Part shown: in pieces, positions 60,493 through 64,000 of the stretch
Layout of the letters: each line of letters opens with the position of its first letter
Position numbering within the stretch: the first letter of the stretch is position 1
DNA from: Ameyamaea chiangmaiensis
GTDB lineage: Bacteria; Pseudomonadota; Alphaproteobacteria; Acetobacterales; Acetobacteraceae
Direction of reading: 5' to 3'
NCBI RefSeq assembly: GCF_025995235.1
Contig: NZ_BAPT01000013.1
Span: 62,001-126,000 of the forward strand
Length of the DNA: 64,000 nucleotides
Notes under the pieces: generated by a model
Database searches by the model: none
What the model was told of the DNA's origin: nothing
Seen by the model: only the letters and a program-made list of their open reading frames with translations
Translations under genes and position numbers: made by a program

Positions 60493-61539
60493 TCAGGCGG
60501 TCGCGACCGAATCCGGCATGTCAATCGTGACGGTCAGACCCTGGTCGGTCCAGCACCGGTCAACCGTGCCACCGACCGCCTGCACGATGCGGTCGACCAT
60601 GGTGGTGCCGAACCCGCGTTGGCAGGGTTCGTCCCGGTCCCGCCTGTCGTTGGCCTCCACCCATGTCAGGGTCAGCGCGCCGCCCGACAGCGTCCATGTG
60701 ATGGACACCTGTCCGCTCTCGCCGCTCAACGCACCATACTTGACCGCATTGGTGGCCAGCTCGTGCAGGACAAGTGCGAGTGTCGTCGTCACGCTGCGCA
60801 GGACGGTTGCGACGGGCCCGGCGGTCGTGCACCGCGCGCCATATGGTTGCATGACCGACGCGACGACCGTCGCAAGATCGGCGCGCTCGTCGCCGCATTC
60901 CGGGGTATCGAGAAACGCCGCGTCCGACGCGCGGGCAAGGGCCGCGAGCTTGTCGCGCAGGATGGTCGTCGCGGATGTCCCGGGCGGTGCCGCCGTGGAC
61001 TCCTTTTCCGCAAGCGATATCAGGCCGGCCACGACCGTAAACAGGTTCTTGATCCGGTGCTGCATCTCGTTTGCCAGCAGCTTTTCCCGTGCGACCGCGC
61101 GTTCGAGCTGCTGCTCCAGACGTGTCTGGGCCGTGACATCGCGCGATACGCACAGGATCGAGACGACCTGCCCGGACGCGTCTGTAACAGGGGTCAGCAG
61201 ATTGTCCCAGTACGACGTGCCGGCAGAGGACGCGCTCTGTCCGGCGAAGCGCGCCGTGCATCCCCGCGCGGCTTGGCCGAGGGCGGTGTGGCCCGCCTTG
61301 CGCACCGTCTCGGGTAGCAGGGACAGCCATGGCATGCCGAAACCGGAATGTTCCGGGACGCCCAGCGCGACGCACCCGGCCCGGTTCATGGTAATGAGCG
61401 TCCCGTCTACCCCGAGCACCTTGATGCAGTCCGGTGTAATGTCGAGCATCGCCTGCTGCAGGTGGGACAGGTCGGGGGCCGTCTGGCTCGGCGGGGCGGG
61501 CGCGATCACGTCGGCGCGGATTTCGGTATCGCGAATCAT
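60493..61539 (-). CDS. PAS domain + HWE-family histidine kinase
   Basis: A 348-residue soluble kinase. Residues 25-150 form a PAS domain (LDITPDCIKVLGVDGTLITM, then VSILCVSRDVTAQTRLEQQL). The H-box is EMQHRIKNLFTVVAGLISLA, the N-box VLHELATNAVKYGAL, and the G-box RGFGTTMVDRIVQAVGG; these place it in the HWE family. No membrane segment and no receiver gene is adjacent, so its partner is elsewhere. Start ATG 61539. Confidence 0.9.
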   Translation of the reverse strand: MIRDTEIRADVIAPAPPSQTAPDLSHLQQAMLDITPDCIKVLGVDGTLITMNRAGCVALGVPEHSGFGMPWLSLLPETVRKAGHTALGQAARGCTARFAGQSASSAGTSYWDNLLTPVTDASGQVVSILCVSRDVTAQTRLEQQLERAVAREKLLANEMQHRIKNLFTVVAGLISLAEKESTAAPPGTSATTILRDKLAALARASDAAFLDTPECGDERADLATVVASVMQPYGARCTTAGPVATVLRSVTTTLALVLHELATNAVKYGALSGESGQVSITWTLSGGALTLTWVEANDRRDRDEPCQRGFGTTMVDRIVQAVGGTVDRCWTDQGLTVTIDMPDSVATA

Positions 61540-61618
61540 GCGCGCGCCTGTCTGCTGTCTCTGTTCACGTGCTATCGCCTCCGGGCGCCGACATCAATGC
61601 CGTGTGTGGCGCCCACGC

Positions 61619-61978
61619 CTAGATGAACTGCCCGCGCAGGAAGCCGAGCGCGGGCAGGGGGCGCCACGAACGCGGCACGTCGGCCCGGCGGACGGGGGCG
61701 ATGCTGTAATGCGGCGCAGGTTGGCGCGACTGCCGGAGGAAGTGGGCATACTCGCGAACCTGTTGCATGCGCCAGTCGCGGTCGGCCAGCGCGGCCTCGC
61801 GGCTGGAGAACAGTTCCGCGATCCGGTCGGTCTTGCCGAGCGATGCGATGACGGCCCAGAGCACCTCATCGCGTCTGCCAGCGGGGCGGAGGGTCACGAC
61901 CTTGTCTATCAGTGCCTCCCTTGACCGGGGCGGACGTCGCCCGAGGACGACCGGGCGCGTGTGCCATGCTACAAACAT
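61619..61978 (-). CDS. Hypothetical protein (119 aa)
   Basis: From ATG 61978 the product reads MFVAWHTRPVVLGRRPPRSR, then LIDKVVTLRPAGRRDEVLWA, DRDWRMQQVREYAHFLRQSR, and ends LPALGFLRGQFI. It is basic and soluble, with no domain I recognise. The start is uncertain because no clear Shine-Dalgarno sequence precedes 61978, and longer frames exist. It lies between the kinase gene and the divergent lapA. Confidence 0.45.
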   Translation of the reverse strand: MFVAWHTRPVVLGRRPPRSREALIDKVVTLRPAGRRDEVLWAVIASLGKTDRIAELFSSREAALADRDWRMQQVREYAHFLRQSRQPAPHYSIAPVRRADVPRSWRPLPALGFLRGQFI

Positions 61979-62117
61979 GCAACGGCCGTGGCAAACCGGG
62001 GCGCCCTTACGCGGGGCAATGTGTGATGCGACTTCGCTGCGTTCCGTGGCGTTAGGGCGCGAAGGGGCCGGCGGCACATGCTTGCAGGGTTCGGCTATGG
62101 CGCGTTAGGAGGCATTC

Positions 62118-62450
62118 ATGATCCGTCTTGTCATAATTATTCCGTTCGTCCTCGCCCTCGTGGTGTTCAGTGTCAGCAATCCCGATCCGGTCCAGATGTG
62201 GCTGGTCACGTATGGCTGGCAGTGGTCAGCGGGCGTGCTGGCCCTGGCGACCTCGACCGCGTTCTTCCTGCTGGGCGCGTTCGCGGTCTGGGTTGTCGAA
62301 CTGCGCCAGAGCCGGCGGGCACGCCGGGCCGAGGCCCGGGTGCGCGAACTCGAGACCCAGATCGATACGCTGCGCACGCAGATGAGCACGATGGTGACCC
62401 CGGCACCGGTTGCTCCGGCGGCAGGCCCGCGTGCGGGCCTGTATTCGTGA
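62118..62450 (+). CDS. lapA: LapA-family (DUF1049) membrane protein
   Basis: A 110-residue protein with two membrane segments: LVIIIPFVLALVVFSVSNPD near the start, and WSAGVLALATSTAFFLLGAF. A coiled coil (RRAEARVRELETQIDTLRTQ) and a Pro/Ala tail follow. This matches the LapA/DUF1049 lipopolysaccharide-assembly family. The start is ATG 62118 with AGGAGG upstream (AGGAGGCATTC). The stop overlaps pyrF by GTGA. Confidence 0.85.
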   Translation: MIRLVIIIPFVLALVVFSVSNPDPVQMWLVTYGWQWSAGVLALATSTAFFLLGAFAVWVVELRQSRRARRAEARVRELETQIDTLRTQMSTMVTPAPVAPAAGPRAGLYS

Positions 62451-63148
62451 CACGACTGATCGTCGCCCTCGACACGCGCGACCCCGCTCAGGCGCAGGCC
62501 TGGGTCGGTCAGACCAGCGCCAGCGCGCAGGCCTACAAGCTCGGGCTGGAATTCTGTTACGCCAATGGCTTTGCTGCGGCCGCGACCTTTGCGAAATCGC
62601 ATCCGCTGTTTCTTGATCTCAAGCTGCACGACATCCCCAACACCGTGGGTGCGGCGGTGGACAGCCTGACGCCTGTGGCGCCGAAGCTGTTGACGGTTCA
62701 CGCCTCGGGCGGGGCGGCGATGATTGCCGCCGCCCGTGCAGCGCTGGAACGCCGCTTCGCGCCGGCCGATCGGCCCATATTGCTGGCCGTCACCGTGCTG
62801 ACGAGTACCGATGCCGATGGTCTGCGCCAAACGGGTGTGGACGCATCGCCACGCGACCAGGTGCTGCGTCTTGGCGCGCTCGCCATGGACGCGGGGGCCG
62901 ACGGACTGGTCTGTTCGGCACATGAAATCGCGCCGCTGCGTGATCGGCTGGGCACGACGCCCGTGCTGGTCGTGCCCGGCATTCGTCCGGCCGGCAGCAG
63001 CGCCGATGACCAGGCCCGGATCATGACCCCGACGCAGGCCGCGCGCGCCGGGGCGGACTGGATCGTGGTGGGACGACCGATCACCCGTGCCGACGATCCG
63101 GGCGCGGCCGCCGCGTCCATCGCCGCTGAACTGTCGGCCGCGTCATGA
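62447..63148 (+). CDS. pyrF: Orotidine 5'-phosphate decarboxylase
   Basis: A 233-residue protein. LIVALDTRDPAQAQAW, the substrate-binding YKLGLEFCYANG and the catalytic FLDLKLHDIPNTV (Asp-x-Lys-x2-Asp) are intact, and VVPGIRPAG and GADWIVVGRPITRA close the barrel. It makes UMP. Start GTG 62447 overlaps the lapA stop. The stop overlaps trpF by ATGA. Confidence 0.95.
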   Translation: MTRLIVALDTRDPAQAQAWVGQTSASAQAYKLGLEFCYANGFAAAATFAKSHPLFLDLKLHDIPNTVGAAVDSLTPVAPKLLTVHASGGAAMIAAARAALERRFAPADRPILLAVTVLTSTDADGLRQTGVDASPRDQVLRLGALAMDAGADGLVCSAHEIAPLRDRLGTTPVLVVPGIRPAGSSADDQARIMTPTQAARAGADWIVVGRPITRADDPGAAAASIAAELSAAS

Positions 63149-63813
63149 CGACGCCCGCTGCCGAAGGGCCGCCGGTGCGGGTCAAGATCTGCGGCCTGCG
63201 TGACGAGGCAACTCTGGACGCGGCGCTTGCGGCCGGGGCGGACTGGATCGGTTTTCAGCAGTTCGAGCGCAGCCCGCGTTATATCACGCCCGACCGTGTT
63301 GCGACTCTGGTCCGTCATATGGACCGGCGCGCGCGCAGCGTCGTCCTGTTTGTCGAGCCGACTGATGACGAGGTGGCGCGGCTGCTGGGTCGGGTGACGC
63401 CGGATGTCCTGCAGATTTACGCGTCGGAAGATCGTGCGTGCGCACTTCGGGAGCGGTTCGGGGTGCCTGTCTGGCACGCGCGCGGGGTCGCGGTTGCCGC
63501 TGACCTGCCGCACGCGACGCCGGTGGACGGGCTGCTGATCGAATCGCGCGCGCCGGCGGGCGCCACGCGTCCCGGCGGCAACGGTGTGACGTTCGACTGG
63601 GCGATTACCCGGGACTGGGTGTCCCCGGTGCCATGGCTTCTGGCGGGGGGGCTGACGCCCGGGACGGTCGCGGCGGCGATCCGGGCCAGCCGGGCGCCAG
63701 GCGTGGACGTGTCGTCCGGTGTCGAGTCCGCGCCGGGTGTCAAGGACCCGCAGCGGATGGTCGCTTTCGTGCGTGCCGCGCGTGCGGCATGGTGCGCGAA
63801 GACGCCAGCCTGA
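63145..63813 (+). CDS. trpF: Phosphoribosylanthranilate isomerase
   Basis: A 222-residue barrel. VRVKICGLRDEATLDAAL carries the catalytic Cys, SPRYI and VVLFVEPTDDEVARLL follow. The phosphate-binding end shows WLLAGGLTPGTVAAAIRASR, GVDVSSGVESAPGVKD. The loop usually written LQLHG appears as LQIYAS, an atypical sequence. It performs the isomerase step of tryptophan synthesis. Start ATG 63145 overlaps pyrF by four bases. Confidence 0.9.
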   Translation: MTTPAAEGPPVRVKICGLRDEATLDAALAAGADWIGFQQFERSPRYITPDRVATLVRHMDRRARSVVLFVEPTDDEVARLLGRVTPDVLQIYASEDRACALRERFGVPVWHARGVAVAADLPHATPVDGLLIESRAPAGATRPGGNGVTFDWAITRDWVSPVPWLLAGGLTPGTVAAAIRASRAPGVDVSSGVESAPGVKDPQRMVAFVRAARAAWCAKTPA

Positions 63814-63877
63814 AACCGGGGCGTATGGTCGCCCCCTTGATGACAGCGTGCGCAGTCGCGCGCGGACGGGACGAGAG

Positions 63878-64000
63878 ATGACAGACGCCATGGTTGAGGG
63901 AGATATCGGCTGGTTTCCGCTGTCCCTGAGGCTTGCCGGGCGTCGGGTGCTGGTCGTCGGCGGCGGCGAGATCGCGGTCAACAAGATCCGGCTTCTTCTG
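63878..64000 (+). CDS. cysG: Siroheme synthase/precorrin-2 dehydrogenase (partial, runs off the window)
   Basis: The 41 visible residues read WFPLSLRLAGRRVLVVGGGE, then IAVNKIRLLL, the NAD-binding start of CysG/Met8-type precorrin-2 dehydrogenases. The start ATG 63878 has ACGAGAG upstream. The rest is outside the window, so whether it includes the uroporphyrinogen methylase domain (full CysG) is unknown. Its product feeds precorrin-2 to either siroheme or cobalamin. Confidence 0.8.
   Translation, partial: MTDAMVEGDIGWFPLSLRLAGRRVLVVGGGEIAVNKIRLLL

Noticed and set aside
1..64000. CRISPR arrays and insertion sequences
   Set aside because: No regularly spaced repeats, no transposase frame and no terminal inverted repeats of IS type were seen.

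Overview
The window is GC-rich alphaproteobacterial DNA, most likely from the Acetobacteraceae. The clues are a cobalamin pathway centred on CobG/CobN, a class II DAHP synthase, a lapA-pyrF-trpF string and dense ATGA/GTGA gene overlaps. This placement is inference from gene content; no rRNA or other marker gene is present.

Region 1 (1 to about 25.1 kb) is the end of an integrative/conjugative element or plasmid-derived island. The maintenance module reads mostly leftward: AlpA-type excisionase-like HTH (cut by the window edge), a frameshifted DUF6499/DUF2285 gene, a small DUF2285-associated protein, an XRE repressor with a palindromic operator, DUF736, small membrane proteins, a hypothetical, DUF2493, a toprim/primase-like protein, ParB and DUF932. 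Two pairs of these genes carry related, apparently structured 5' leaders: DUF736 with DUF2493, and parB with DUF932. No integrase, relaxase or conjugation gene lies inside the window.

The same island carries a defence cargo from 10.4 to 25.1 kb. It holds a leftward module (unknown 184-aa protein, PD-(D/E)XK-like protein, PHP+SMC-like ATPase). A divergent rightward row follows: AbiEi/AbiEii, Gabija-like GajA/GajB, a PD-(D/E)XK protein with an AbiJ-like middle, a Cys-rich small protein, a candidate HEPN protein and a DUF4365-TPR protein. The AbiE genes start at a promoter overlapped by a perfect 10-bp inverted repeat, and gajA begins 18 nt after abiEii.

Region 2 (25.4 to 36.2 kb) is ordinary chromosome: a GT4 glycosyltransferase, a secreted protein, AlkB, class II DAHP synthase, nicotinate phosphoribosyltransferase, a degenerate retropepsin-like protein, GltX, an ArsC-family protein, a glycosyltransferase and a secreted phosphoesterase.

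Region 3 (36.2 to 60.5 kb) is a nearly complete cobalamin cluster. Nucleotide-loop genes come first (phosphatase, cobS, cobT, cobU). After a short scar of two broken genes (aldo/keto reductase and LysR), a cobalamin riboswitch precedes DUF1636-cobW-cobN-cobG-cobH-cobI-cobJ. Then come cobK, cobL-cobE-cobM, cbiD, cobB-cobO-cobQ, yceI, bluB, cobD, cobC and a degenerate histidine phosphatase. The set makes hydrogenobyrinate by the oxygen-dependent route (CobG) and inserts cobalt late (CobN), but has CbiD where CobF would be expected.

Region 4 (60.5 to 64 kb) holds an HWE histidine kinase, a hypothetical, lapA, pyrF, trpF and the start of a siroheme synthase gene.
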